A stretch of DNA of 63,501 nt from Nitrosomonas sp. Lineage in GTDB: Bacteria > Pseudomonadota > Gammaproteobacteria > Burkholderiales > Nitrosomonadaceae. The notes under the pieces were generated by a model that saw only the letters and a list, made by a program, of their open reading frames with translations, searched no databases and was not told where the DNA came from. Every line of letters begins with the position of its first letter. Positions within the stretch are counted from its first letter, which is position 1. Positions 39,649-47,989 of this stretch are shown here, piece by piece. The translations under genes were made by a program, and so were the position numbers. The DNA is taken from positions 1 to 63,501 of the forward strand of contig JAMXAG010000016.1 in assembly GCA_024281675.1 (NCBI GenBank), read 5' to 3'.

Positions 39649-40632
39649 ATGACAGTCCCATTAGTTGCGGTTGTTGCTTTTAATCATTTCAGCCCTTTTC
39701 ACTTATCGGTACCATGTATTATTTTTGGTGATCTCCTGCACGATCAAAAATTATTTGAACTGAAGATCTATGCAGAGGAATCGGGCCAGATACGTTCAAA
39801 TGAGGGGCTGAGTGTTCAATCGTCACTTAGTGTGGAGGAATTGGCGAAAGCAGACATTATTATTGTTCCTTCTTGGCGAGATCCTGCTGAAAAGCCAAAC
39901 CAGGTAATGCTGGATGCAATGGTTGAGGCACATGCTCGAGGTAATCAAGTTGTAGGGCTGTGTTTGGGCACTTATGTGCTTGCGTATGCAGGTTTACTGA
40001 AAAACCATAAGGCGGCTACGCATTGGGAGTTTGAGCAGGATTTCATAAATCGTTTTCCTGATGTAGAACTCGACTGTAATGCGCTATATGTTGATGATGA
40101 TCGTTTGATTACTTCGGCAGGGACAGCAGCCGGTCTCGACTGTTGTTTATATCTAGTTCGCCAGCGTTACGGCAGTGCAATTGCTAATAAATTGGCTAGA
40201 CGTATGGTGATTCCTCCATATAGAGAAGGTGGTCAGGCACAATTTATTGAACGTCCTGTGCCTGTTTCAACACAGGATGCCAGAATCAACAAGCTTCTAG
40301 ATTATTTAAGAAATAATTTAAATAAAATACATGGGTTGGATGAACTTGCTCAATATTGCATGATGAGCCGACGTACCTTCACCCGACAATTTTACAAAGC
40401 AACTGGAATGACAGTTGGAGATTGGCTATTAATAGAGCGCCTTCAGCGAAGTCAGGAATTATTAGAATCTACCTCTTTAGCAATAGATACTATTGCAGAG
40501 CAAGTAGGATTTCATTCTACTGTTTCCCTGCGTCAACATTTCAAACATAGATTTAATGTAACTCCAAGTGAATGGCGAAAAACTTTTCAAGGTAAATATC
40601 CACGCTTAGCATCCGCCGGGGGGTGTAAATAA
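39649..40632 (+). CDS. GlxA-type regulator (DJ-1/PfpI + AraC HTH)
   Basis: The product has 327 residues. The N-terminal DJ-1/PfpI-like domain (about 1-185) contains the conserved VVGLCLGTYVLAYAG elbow and LITSAGTAAGLDCCLYLV; a linker and two AraC helix-turn-helices follow (about 215-310; MSRRTFTRQFYKATGM and AEQVGFHSTVSLRQHFK). This is the GlxA/FtrA class of transcriptional activators. An IS256 element has inserted in the last codons: the original ending SAEIA has become SAGGCK. The change lies beyond the HTH, so function is probably kept. Confidence 0.88.
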   Translation: MTVPLVAVVAFNHFSPFHLSVPCIIFGDLLHDQKLFELKIYAEESGQIRSNEGLSVQSSLSVEELAKADIIIVPSWRDPAEKPNQVMLDAMVEAHARGNQVVGLCLGTYVLAYAGLLKNHKAATHWEFEQDFINRFPDVELDCNALYVDDDRLITSAGTAAGLDCCLYLVRQRYGSAIANKLARRMVIPPYREGGQAQFIERPVPVSTQDARINKLLDYLRNNLNKIHGLDELAQYCMMSRRTFTRQFYKATGMTVGDWLLIERLQRSQELLESTSLAIDTIAEQVGFHSTVSLRQHFKHRFNVTPSEWRKTFQGKYPRLASAGGCK

Positions 40633-41947
40633 TTTTGTGTAAATGGTCATTTGGCAGGAAACTGCTTATATATTTTTGGAGTAAAAATGACCACACCCAA
40701 ACCCCTGCCGACCGGCCTAATTGATAGCCTGCTGGCTGATTACAAAAAGCCGGAAGATTTAATCGGTGAGCATGGCCTTCTCAAGCAACTCACCAAAGCG
40801 TTGGTTGAACGTGCCTTGCAAGCAGAAATGGCCGAGCATCTTGGTCACGATAAGCACGAAACGGTAATCAATGCCACTGGCAATACCAGAAATGGTAAAA
40901 GCCGCAAGACCCTGAAAGGTGAGTTCGGTGAGTTGCCCATCGAGATCCCCCGTGACCGTGAAGGCAGCTTCGAGCCTCTGATCATTTCCAAGCATCAGAC
41001 CCGTTGGGCGGGATTTGATGACAAGATCCTCTCGCTATATGCCCGTGGCATGACAGTGCGTGAAATCCAGCAGCACCTCACTGAAATGTATGGCACAGAA
41101 GTATCGCCTACGCTCATTTCCACGGTCACTGATGGCATAATGGATGAAGTAAAGCAGTGGCAATCCCGGCCTCTCGATGCGGTGTATCCTGTGATCTATC
41201 TCGATTGTATCCATGCCAAAGTCCGTGACGCTGGCAGTGTTCGTGCCAAAGCGATTTACCTGGCGATCGGCATTAACATGGAGGGCCATAAAGAAGTACT
41301 GGGCTTATGGATTGCTCAGACCGAGGGTGCCAAGTTCTGGCTCAGCGTTGTCACTGAACTCAAGAATCGTGGCGTGCAAGATATCTTTATCGCCTGTGTT
41401 GATGGCTTAAAGGGCTTTCCCGAAGCGATTGAAACCGTCTATCCACATGCCATTGTACAACTCTGTATCGTGCACATGGTACGTAACAGTCTCAACTACG
41501 TCGGCTGGAATAAACGCAAGGAAGTCGCTGCTGATTTACGTTTGGTCTACAGCGCCGCCACGATTGATGAGGCTGAGCAAGCGCTAGCAGACTTCGAAGA
41601 TAAGTGGAACAATGCTTATTCACCGATTGCCCTGTCTTGGCGCAATAATTGGCAGCGCATCATTCCGTTTTTCGACTACCCGCCTGAGATACGGCGCATC
41701 ATTTATACCACCAATGCGATTGAGTCAGTCAATATGAGCCTACGCAAAGTCAGCAAAAGCCGGGGATCGTTTCCCAACGATGAAGCCGTGATCAAATTGT
41801 ACTATTTGGCTCTCAGCAATATCGCCAAAAAATGGTCTATGCCACTAAGAGATTGGAAACCTGCACTAAACAGGTTTACCATTCAATTTAACGAAAGAAT
41901 GCCTCGGCATTATTAATCACCGTTTACACAAAATCTAGGACACCCCC
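40619..41947 (+). mobile_element. IS256-family insertion sequence with 8-bp target duplication
   Basis: The ends are inverted repeats: GGGGGTGT at 40619, six unmatched bases, then TTTTGTGTAAATGGT, against GGGGGTGT, six bases, TTTTGTGTAAACGGT read inward from 41947. The 8-bp direct repeats ATCCGCCG at 40611-40618 and 41948-41955 are a perfect target duplication, typical of IS256. The element is complete (1,329 bp) with one transposase gene. Perfect repeats and an intact gene suggest a recent insertion. Confidence 0.95.
40687..41916 (+). CDS. IS256-family (mutator) transposase
   Basis: The product has 409 residues from the ATG at 40687; an in-frame start 12 codons earlier lacks support. It has the usual N-terminus ending in NTRNGKSRKTLKGEFGELPIEIPRDREGSFEP, then the DDE core: PVIYLDCIHAKVRD (first Asp), FIACVDGLKGFPEAI (second Asp) and the late IYTTNAIESVNMSLRKVSKSRGSFP (Glu). 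The length is normal and there are no interruptions. Confidence 0.95.
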   Translation: MTTPKPLPTGLIDSLLADYKKPEDLIGEHGLLKQLTKALVERALQAEMAEHLGHDKHETVINATGNTRNGKSRKTLKGEFGELPIEIPRDREGSFEPLIISKHQTRWAGFDDKILSLYARGMTVREIQQHLTEMYGTEVSPTLISTVTDGIMDEVKQWQSRPLDAVYPVIYLDCIHAKVRDAGSVRAKAIYLAIGINMEGHKEVLGLWIAQTEGAKFWLSVVTELKNRGVQDIFIACVDGLKGFPEAIETVYPHAIVQLCIVHMVRNSLNYVGWNKRKEVAADLRLVYSAATIDEAEQALADFEDKWNNAYSPIALSWRNNWQRIIPFFDYPPEIRRIIYTTNAIESVNMSLRKVSKSRGSFPNDEAVIKLYYLALSNIAKKWSMPLRDWKPALNRFTIQFNERMPRHY

Positions 41948-42012
41948 ATCCGCCGAGATAGCCTAAGAATCTTTGTTATTTTTTTATTAATTTTTACTGC
42001 GGAGAACTATAC

Positions 42013-42807
42013 ATGGCAGAGTATGTAGATGAAGTCGTTATTCCTTATGATCGTGATTTGGGGCCGGTACTTTTCGATTATTATGGTGTAGACACTGCGC
42101 GACGTATTTCAGAGCAATCACCACGCGACGTGCTTGAAATTGCAGCTGGCACAGGTATTGTCACCCGTCATTTACGTGACATGTTACCTAAAGAGACTCA
42201 CTTGACTGCGGTGGACATTAGCGATTCCATGATGGAACTAGCCCGCACAAAATTTCTTTCCAATGAACAGATCATCTTCCAAAATGCCGACGCTACCGCG
42301 TTACCATTCGAAGACGAGGCGTTCGATGCTGTAGTCTGCCAATTCGGTATTATGTTTTTCGATAAAGAACTAGCATTTCGTGAGACGTATCGAATGCTGA
42401 AGCCTGGAGGCAATTACTTGTTCCGTGTCTGGGATTCTGAAAAGTACAATCCATTCGCGAGCTTGAGCTTTGAGGTATTCAAACAATTTTTTCCTTCAGA
42501 TCCTCCCCACTTTTTATTTGAACCAGTTTCGTGTCACCAAATCGATCCCATCAAAGAAAAACTGATAAATGTTGGTTTTGATAATATAGAAATCTCAGTT
42601 CAGCGCCATTCATACGACATTTTAGATGTGACTGCTTTTGCACGTGCATTAGTGTTTTCGCCAGTTATTTTTGAAATAAGAGATCGTGGCGGTGTTGATC
42701 CGGAGGATATAGTTAAGGTGTTAGCAGAGGCATTTAAAAAAGAATATGGTTCAAATCCAATGCGCTATCCGATGCAAGCCATATTGTTTGAAACGGAAAG
42801 ACTTTAA
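42013..42807 (+). CDS. Class I SAM-dependent methyltransferase
   Basis: The product has 264 residues. Motif I is VLEIAAGTGIVTRHL (about 40-54), then TAVDISDSMMELAR, ADATALPFEDEAFDAVVCQFGIMFF and MLKPGGNYLFRVW, as in UbiE-like enzymes. The substrate is unknown. The opening IPYDRDLGPVLFDYYG is shared with the decayed paralogue at 60764-61270, which marks a specific subfamily. Before the IS256 insertion it was the next gene after the GlxA-type regulator, in the same direction. Confidence 0.88.
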   Translation: MAEYVDEVVIPYDRDLGPVLFDYYGVDTARRISEQSPRDVLEIAAGTGIVTRHLRDMLPKETHLTAVDISDSMMELARTKFLSNEQIIFQNADATALPFEDEAFDAVVCQFGIMFFDKELAFRETYRMLKPGGNYLFRVWDSEKYNPFASLSFEVFKQFFPSDPPHFLFEPVSCHQIDPIKEKLINVGFDNIEISVQRHSYDILDVTAFARALVFSPVIFEIRDRGGVDPEDIVKVLAEAFKKEYGSNPMRYPMQAILFETERL

Positions 42808-42874
42808 GTATTGCGGGCAGATGTTATTTAAAATCGAAAATTAATATCTAGCATATCGAATGAATTATTTTGGG

Positions 42875-42919
42875 TCTTAGGAAGTTAAGCACATACTAAA
42901 GTGTGCTAACTTACTGAGA
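42875..42919. repeat. 45-bp hairpin matching the right end of the IS1595 element
   Basis: The sequence is an imperfect palindrome (TCTTAGGAAGTTAAGCACA against TCTCAGTAAGTTAGCACA, loop about eight bases). Its reverse complement matches 55784-55828, the terminal segment of the IS1595 element, at 41 of 45 positions. It lies between two convergent genes, where it could also act as a bidirectional terminator. It may be a solo IS end or a very short MITE. Confidence 0.7.
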
Positions 42920-42951
42920 TGGCTTCCCTTTATAAAGTAGCATACGAAATA

Positions 42952-43413
42952 TCATACCCACCGGCGAACCGATCTCAAATATCTGGCATAGTCATCGCCA
43001 AATTTAGCCAATAGGGCATTTTCTTCCGAAATAATCTGAAATCGATTTAAATACACAACAAACAGCGGTAACAACAAAACAGACAAGACATTTGCTAAAA
43101 ATACGCCCCATGCCGCAAGCATCAACAAAAATCCGACATACATGGGATTTCGGCTCAATCTATAGACACCGGTGGTGACTATAGAAGTGGCTAATCCAGG
43201 AGTCAATGGATTTGCTGTTGTTTTTGCTGAAATAAATTCAACGGCAGCGACAATGATCAATGCAAAACCTATTAACCATAATGCCCCTGCCACCCACTCC
43301 TTGCCCGGAATTTGAATCACCGCCCATGGATTCATCGATGAAACAAACCACATGACTACTGCAAACAAAAGAACCAACATAGCCGGCGGAATTTTAAGTT
43401 CAAGACAATACAT
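42952..43413 (-). CDS. ICMT/PEMT-like membrane methyltransferase
   Basis: The product has 153 residues with four hydrophobic segments (about 10-28, 42-62, 94-113 and 114-128). The C-terminal catalytic pattern TTGVYRLSRNPMYVGFLLML and EENALLAKFGDDYARYLRSVRRW is diagnostic of the isoprenylcysteine/phosphatidylethanolamine methyltransferase family (AdoMet-dependent, membrane-embedded). The substrate is unknown. A small membrane-protein gene lies seven bases upstream in the same direction, so the two probably form a pair. Confidence 0.83.
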   Translation of the reverse strand: MYCLELKIPPAMLVLLFAVVMWFVSSMNPWAVIQIPGKEWVAGALWLIGFALIIVAAVEFISAKTTANPLTPGLATSIVTTGVYRLSRNPMYVGFLLMLAAWGVFLANVLSVLLLPLFVVYLNRFQIISEENALLAKFGDDYARYLRSVRRWV

Positions 43414-43419
43414 AGCTTA

Positions 43420-43815
43420 CTAGAATGAAGCAATATCCTTAGAAGATTCTGAATGGGAATCAAGTGATGTTTTCGCTAAAAATAACCAGCAATGATTCCG
43501 ATAAGCTTGGTAAGCACAACAAGAATTGTGCATCAATTGTGAACCGCTACTATCTCTAAACTGAGTAGTCAAAGTCCCAAGTGGAGCGACACCACATGCT
43601 ATAAAAATGCAACCTCCTACCGCTCCTTTATTCCAGTGCGACACAGAAAATGATAGTAGAAGAAATAGGAAAAACATAACTAACTGATAATTCCAGAATA
43701 TGCCACTCCAAAGTACCCAGAAACCAACAATCGACAAGAGAAAACTTCCAGCCAAGACAAGTAAGATAACCACTATCTTTTTCCAATGATTACGATGTCC
43801 AGATTCTTTCTTCAT
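43420..43815 (-). CDS. Unknown small membrane protein
   Basis: The product has 131 residues. Three hydrophobic helices are seen (about 12-33, 38-58 and 64-82), then a polar Cys/His-containing tail (SCCAYQAYRNHCWLF). No family is recognised. The sudden change to a less hydrophobic tail after GTLTTQFRD could reflect a frameshift of a longer membrane protein. It lies just upstream of the ICMT-like gene. Confidence 0.5.
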   Translation of the reverse strand: MKKESGHRNHWKKIVVILLVLAGSFLLSIVGFWVLWSGIFWNYQLVMFFLFLLLSFSVSHWNKGAVGGCIFIACGVAPLGTLTTQFRDSSGSQLMHNSCCAYQAYRNHCWLFLAKTSLDSHSESSKDIASF

Positions 43816-44205
43816 TCTAACGAAAGAGGCACGATGATGACAGAGAAGAATGTCAATCCCGGAGATGGTATAGACTCATAGATCCTCAATATATTTACTT
43901 ATATCTCACCAATATGAGCGTTACCATCATTTATTTCTGAATTTATGTTCAATACTCATCAAACTCCATGATGCTCTAGATTTCAAGCATTTTGTGCATT
44001 CAGATCTGAGAATTTGTGCTGATGTATCGAACCATCAGGGAAACCGGTTCTGCTACTATAGCAATCAAAGAACAGGCTGACACTTTTCTCCACGTTGCTT
44101 TTCGAGCCACATCCAGTTCGATGATCGGACAGGACTAAAGCGCGAGATACTCAGTGAAAGCCTATGATGGTATTTGTTTCGAGTTTAATCCAGTTTGATC
44201 TATAT
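43816..44205. other. Non-coding stretch, nothing recognised
   Basis: The region is about 390 bases between two minus-strand genes. No ORF, repeat, IS end or RNA gene was recognised. It may hold the promoter of the 43815-42952 pair. Confidence 0.4.
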
Positions 44206-45294
44206 TTATTGTTTTGATAGTTCGTTGTTCCCTGTAACTGGTTTTGCCTTGCTACTTGTTAACAAGTTGGGTGGCGGACCTATCGGCTCAAAATCTTTCA
44301 GCAAGGGAATGTCATCCTTATAAACCCAGCGGATATCCGTGTCGAAAGTACCTTGCGGCCCCCAACTACCAGTGAATTTCTTGCCATCCGGGGTAAAAGT
44401 CCAACACATGTCCTCACCGTCAGTATTTATGGAATCACCGAGATTGATCGGCTCTTGCCATTCACCATTTGCTTTTTGATGTGAAATCCACATATCATGC
44501 CCACCACGGGAACCCAGATCAGTCCGCATACTGGTGACGACTAAACTTTTTCCATCTTTTGACAGCCCAGTCCAGTGCATGTGATCACGCTGCGGAGAGT
44601 TAATTTTCGATCCCAGGCTTACCGGTTTTTGCCATATCCCATTTTTCTTCTCAACTTTCCAGATATCACTCTCTTGTGTTACCCCTGGCTGGCTATAGTT
44701 GAAATAAATCAGGCTGTCAGAAGCAATAATCGGACAGTGTTCCTCACCGGTCGGCGTATTGATGCTGGGGAGTTCCGGAACATCATTCCAGTTCCTGGCC
44801 GATTGCCATACGCCATCTACTTTCTGAACGACGTATAAATCACCCGACAATAAATTACCGGGTTCATATCTTGTAAAATAGATGACATTTCCATCATCGG
44901 AAAAACTCGGTTCCAGTTCCCAAGCTGCCGTATTAATATTTGGCCCGACAGCAGGATCAATATCAGATCCTAAGTGAATAGGCGGTTGCCAGACACCATC
45001 TACATTGTGAGACATCCATATATCGAAGTTGTACGGGTTACCGGATGATTCTAGGCTACCTTCACGGGTCGACACAAAAATTGCAGTTTTGCCGTCTGCG
45101 CTATAGGTAATCTCGATTTCTGAACCAGGCGAATTGATCGGCTCACCCATGCTTTTTGAGATGCGTGGCAACTCCGAGGCACTCCCGTGGCCGGCTCCAT
45201 GCATACCTGGCATTGCATAAGAAACACCATGCACTAACAGCAATACAAGCGATGTGCAGCCAAGTTTTGCAGTAATCAGTTTACTTTTCATCAT
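44206..45294 (-). CDS. Periplasmic PD40/TolB-type beta-propeller protein
   Basis: The product has 362 residues with an N-terminal signal peptide (about 1-28, ending VSYA). Repeated blades carry the PD40-like motif, for example SPGSEIEITYSADGKTAIFVST, FSDDGNVIYFTR and LSKDGKSLVVTSMR, and the repeated WQ-P-LGS-IN pattern occurs about five times. Secreted propellers of this kind bind proteins or sugars. No catalytic residues are evident. A His/Met-rich stretch (MPGMHGAGHG) just after the signal may bind metal. Confidence 0.75.
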   Translation of the reverse strand: MMKSKLITAKLGCTSLVLLLVHGVSYAMPGMHGAGHGSASELPRISKSMGEPINSPGSEIEITYSADGKTAIFVSTREGSLESSGNPYNFDIWMSHNVDGVWQPPIHLGSDIDPAVGPNINTAAWELEPSFSDDGNVIYFTRYEPGNLLSGDLYVVQKVDGVWQSARNWNDVPELPSINTPTGEEHCPIIASDSLIYFNYSQPGVTQESDIWKVEKKNGIWQKPVSLGSKINSPQRDHMHWTGLSKDGKSLVVTSMRTDLGSRGGHDMWISHQKANGEWQEPINLGDSINTDGEDMCWTFTPDGKKFTGSWGPQGTFDTDIRWVYKDDIPLLKDFEPIGPPPNLLTSSKAKPVTGNNELSKQ

Positions 45295-45888
45295 AATTGC
45301 TCCCTCTTAAAATAATAGCCCCAAATTTAATGTGACGATCCCGAAAATCTTTCCAATCACCGCTAAGCACATAACTCTTCTTTATGTCAGTCAAAGATCA
45401 ATTAGCGCTTTCTTGATTGCTTAGTTAATTTAAATTGTTGCGTTTCTGATTTGCTTAAATTGCATTCTTATATACTCCTCTATCAGTATTTGATGGAGTT
45501 TATTATGAGTAAACTGCTGGAAAATGGCAGTGACCCACGGGACATTTCTCACAACATTTGGGCCAAAAAAATATTGAATCGAACGACAACTTTCCAAACG
45601 AATTGATCAAGGTAATTGTTGTGAGGCACTGATAATTGTGACAAGGGGGTGTAATATCTTTGCGTATAAATTCAGCATAACTTGTTAGCTATACTTTTTC
45701 ATATGCGCCGGTATTCAATACCAAAATCATAAAACTTACTTCCTCCAGTTTGAGAACAAATTATCATCAAAACATATTGTTATAATTAAACTATCTGACA
45801 AGTGTAAATAGCGCAACCTCCTTTTGGTTCATCAAATACAACGCAGCTTATCGTCCACCTTGCGGAAAGAGAAGGAAAAATGAGACTA
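45295..45888. other. Non-coding stretch upstream of the propeller gene
   Basis: The region is about 590 AT-rich bases. A 33-codon ORF at 45505-45606 has no recognisable features and is not called. No IS end, repeat or RNA gene was seen. Confidence 0.4.
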
Positions 45889-46710
45889 CTAACTAAAAAA
45901 TGCATTCCAAACCACTTTGACAATCAAGCCAATTGCAACACTAATTGCTAAAATGGCAAAACTTTGCTGCAATCTATGTCCTGCAAAACGATGAGCGAAT
46001 AATCTGCCAACCAATATTCCTGCGATAGTTCCACCACAAAAGGGAAAAGCAATCGACCATATCAGAGCACCAATCAGTATTGCTGAAACAACACCAGTCA
46101 GAGAAACCAATGCAATAATGGTGAGTGATGTGGCCAATATGGATTGCATGTTCAGATTAGTGACTTTCTTGAGTGTAGGAACGATTACAAATCCACCACC
46201 TACGCCTAGTAAGCCTGACAGAAAACCTGCCATCGTGCCTGACAATGTTAATGCTCTAAAGCAAGGGATGTTCCAAACCAAACGTTCGCCGATTTCATCC
46301 AGTCGGCAAGGTGGATCAGCCATTATTCTCACGTCTTTGTTATTTTCATCCAGGCTTTGGTGAAACATGCGAATAGCAACATAAATTAACACACAGGCAA
46401 ACAACAAGGTCAGCGGTGCGTTTGGCAACTGTTGTGCAGCCCATATGCCTATGGGGGCAGTCAGCGCACCTGTCGCTGCGATCAGCATAGCTGCCCGGTA
46501 TCTGACAATTTTTTGCCTGAATGCCAACAATGCCCCGATTGCAGCTGACAAGCCGACCGCAAGTAAACCAATGGGAGCAGCTTCTGCAACCGTAAGATGC
46601 AAGCTGAACATGAGCAGCGGCACCGCAATGATGGCACCGCCAGCCCCTGTTAGTGCAAGAACGATGCCTGTGAATGAGCCCAGTAGAATGCTGATTAAGT
46701 CTGGTTCCAT
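45889..46710 (-). CDS. TauE/SafE-family membrane permease
   Basis: The product has 273 residues with about eight hydrophobic helices. The repeated family motif is visible twice: GSFTGIVLALTGAGGAIIAVPLL (about 12-34) and GTMAGFLSGLLGVGGGFVIVPTL (about 157-179). TauE-type proteins are anion permeases, often for sulfite, thiosulfate or organosulfonates. The start codon is two bases from the inner edge of an IS3 element, which has replaced its upstream region and original ribosome site. Without the element the start would lie nine bases past the SQR stop, the end of one operon. Confidence 0.87.
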   Translation of the reverse strand: MEPDLISILLGSFTGIVLALTGAGGAIIAVPLLMFSLHLTVAEAAPIGLLAVGLSAAIGALLAFRQKIVRYRAAMLIAATGALTAPIGIWAAQQLPNAPLTLLFACVLIYVAIRMFHQSLDENNKDVRIMADPPCRLDEIGERLVWNIPCFRALTLSGTMAGFLSGLLGVGGGFVIVPTLKKVTNLNMQSILATSLTIIALVSLTGVVSAILIGALIWSIAFPFCGGTIAGILVGRLFAHRFAGHRLQQSFAILAISVAIGLIVKVVWNAFFS

Positions 46711-46778
46711 TTTGAGGTATGCTGATTTTCAAGGAGTCCGAAGTTTCATAAAATGAAGACATGAAATGGAGGATGAAA

Positions 46779-47078
46779 ATGGAATTACCCCGCACACAAT
46801 ATAGTCAGGAATTTCGGAAGGAATCAGTTAAATTTTTCAAAGAAAGCGGATTGACTCTGGTTGAAGCAGCAAAACGGCTGTCGTTACCCCAGGGGACACT
46901 AAAGAATTGGGTTTATGCTGACAAACGAGGAGAACTCATTACAGTAGGCAAGCATCATAAGCCGCTGACTGAACTTGAGTTAGAGCTATCCAGAGTTAAA
47001 CGTGAATTAGCAGAAGTGAAGATGGAGCGTGATTTTATAAAAAAGTGTGCGACGTATTTCGCCAAGGAGTCGCGGTGA
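46779..47078 (+). CDS. IS3-family transposase OrfA
   Basis: The product has 99 residues from the ATG at 46779, six bases after GGAGG. The N-terminus YSQEFRKESVKFFKESGLTLVEAAKRLSLPQGTLKNWV is the HTH of the IS3 family. A leucine-zipper-like segment (LTELELELSRVKRELAEVKMERDFIKK) follows. It ends shortly after the slippery site used to read into OrfB. Confidence 0.92.
   Translation: MELPRTQYSQEFRKESVKFFKESGLTLVEAAKRLSLPQGTLKNWVYADKRGELITVGKHHKPLTELELELSRVKRELAEVKMERDFIKKCATYFAKESR
47039..47045 (+). promoter_or_regulatory. Programmed -1 frameshift site (A AAA AAG)
   Basis: The heptamer A-AAA-AAG is in the OrfA reading phase (codons AAA 47040-47042 and AAG 47043-47045). OrfB lies in the -1 frame, and its open frame begins at 47045. 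This is the classical IS3-family signal for making the OrfAB transposase. Confidence 0.85.
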
Positions 47079-47950
47079 GATACGGTTTGATTGAATCGAT
47101 GCGACGAAGCTATTCGATTGGGCTCATGTGTCGAGTATTGAATGTTTCCGAGAGCGGCTTTCATGCTCAAAGAACGCGCCCGCTTTGTAAACGTAAGCGG
47201 GAGAATAGAAGGCTGGAAATAGAAATACTGGCCGCACACCAACGTACACGAGAGACCTACAGTGCAAAGCGCTTGCATCATGATTTGGCGGATCACGGAG
47301 TACAAGCCACACCATACCGTGTTCGAACATTGCGCAGGAAATTGGGTTTGCGTTGTAAGCAAAAGCTAAAATTCAAGGTGACGACCGATTCTAAACATAA
47401 TTTACCGGTTGCGCCCAATATTCTGAAACGGGAATTTTCTGTTAATGCACCTGGTAAAGTGTGGGTCAGTGACATCACTTATATTCCTACAGATGAGGGC
47501 TGGTTGTACTTGGCTGGAATAAAAGATCTATTTAATGGCGAACTGGTGGGCTATGCCATGAATGAGAAAATGACAAAGAGCCTGGTTATACAGGCATTAT
47601 TTCGCGCAACTGCAAATAAACATCCGGATAAGGGGCTCATTGCTCATTCAGATCAAGGTAGTCAATACTGTGCACACGATTACCGGAATTTATTGCAACA
47701 ATTTGGCATGATCGCCTCCATGAGCCGCAAGGGCGACTGCTATGATAATGCGCCGATGGAAAGCTTCTGGGGGATACTTAAAACCGAACTGGTGCATCAT
47801 CGGAGATTCAAAACACGGCAACAAGCCATTCAGGAGATTACCGAATATATCGAAATATTCTATAACCGACAGCGCAAGCAAGAAAAATTAGGTTATTTAT
47901 CGCCTGCACAATTTTCGCAGCAGTACTATGCAAATCTACTCGCTGCTTAA
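47045..47950 (+). CDS. IS3-family transposase OrfB (DDE integrase core)
   Basis: The product has 301 residues; it is probably made mainly as an OrfAB fusion by -1 frameshifting. An HTH_21 domain (NRRLEIEILAAHQRTRETYSAKRLHHDL) precedes the rve core, with VWVSDITYIPTDEGWLYLAGIKDL (first Asp), GLIAHSDQGSQYCAHDYRN (second Asp) and SRKGDCYDNAPMESFWGILKTE (Glu). All three acidic residues are present and the frame is intact. Confidence 0.92.
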   Translation: MCDVFRQGVAVRYGLIESMRRSYSIGLMCRVLNVSESGFHAQRTRPLCKRKRENRRLEIEILAAHQRTRETYSAKRLHHDLADHGVQATPYRVRTLRRKLGLRCKQKLKFKVTTDSKHNLPVAPNILKREFSVNAPGKVWVSDITYIPTDEGWLYLAGIKDLFNGELVGYAMNEKMTKSLVIQALFRATANKHPDKGLIAHSDQGSQYCAHDYRNLLQQFGMIASMSRKGDCYDNAPMESFWGILKTELVHHRRFKTRQQAIQEITEYIEIFYNRQRKQEKLGYLSPAQFSQQYYANLLAA

Positions 47951-47989
47951 ACCTATGGACTCCATTTTTGACAACATACCTCATTTTAC

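Larger units (their letters stand above)
46713..47983 (+). mobile_element. IS3-family insertion sequence
   Basis: The element is 1,271 bp with two overlapping ORFs. The inverted ends both start TGAGGTATG, then C/T, TG, and share GGAGTCC about 20 bases in. It is flanked by TTT on both sides (46710-46712 and 47984-47986), a 3-bp duplication as expected. The left edge touches the TauE start codon; the right edge is seven bases from the SQR stop. The ORFs are uninterrupted, so it could still be active. The exact boundaries rest on the weak inverted repeats. Confidence 0.85.

Noticed and set aside
45505-45606. 33-codon ORF upstream of the propeller gene.
   Set aside because: No recognisable feature; too short to support.
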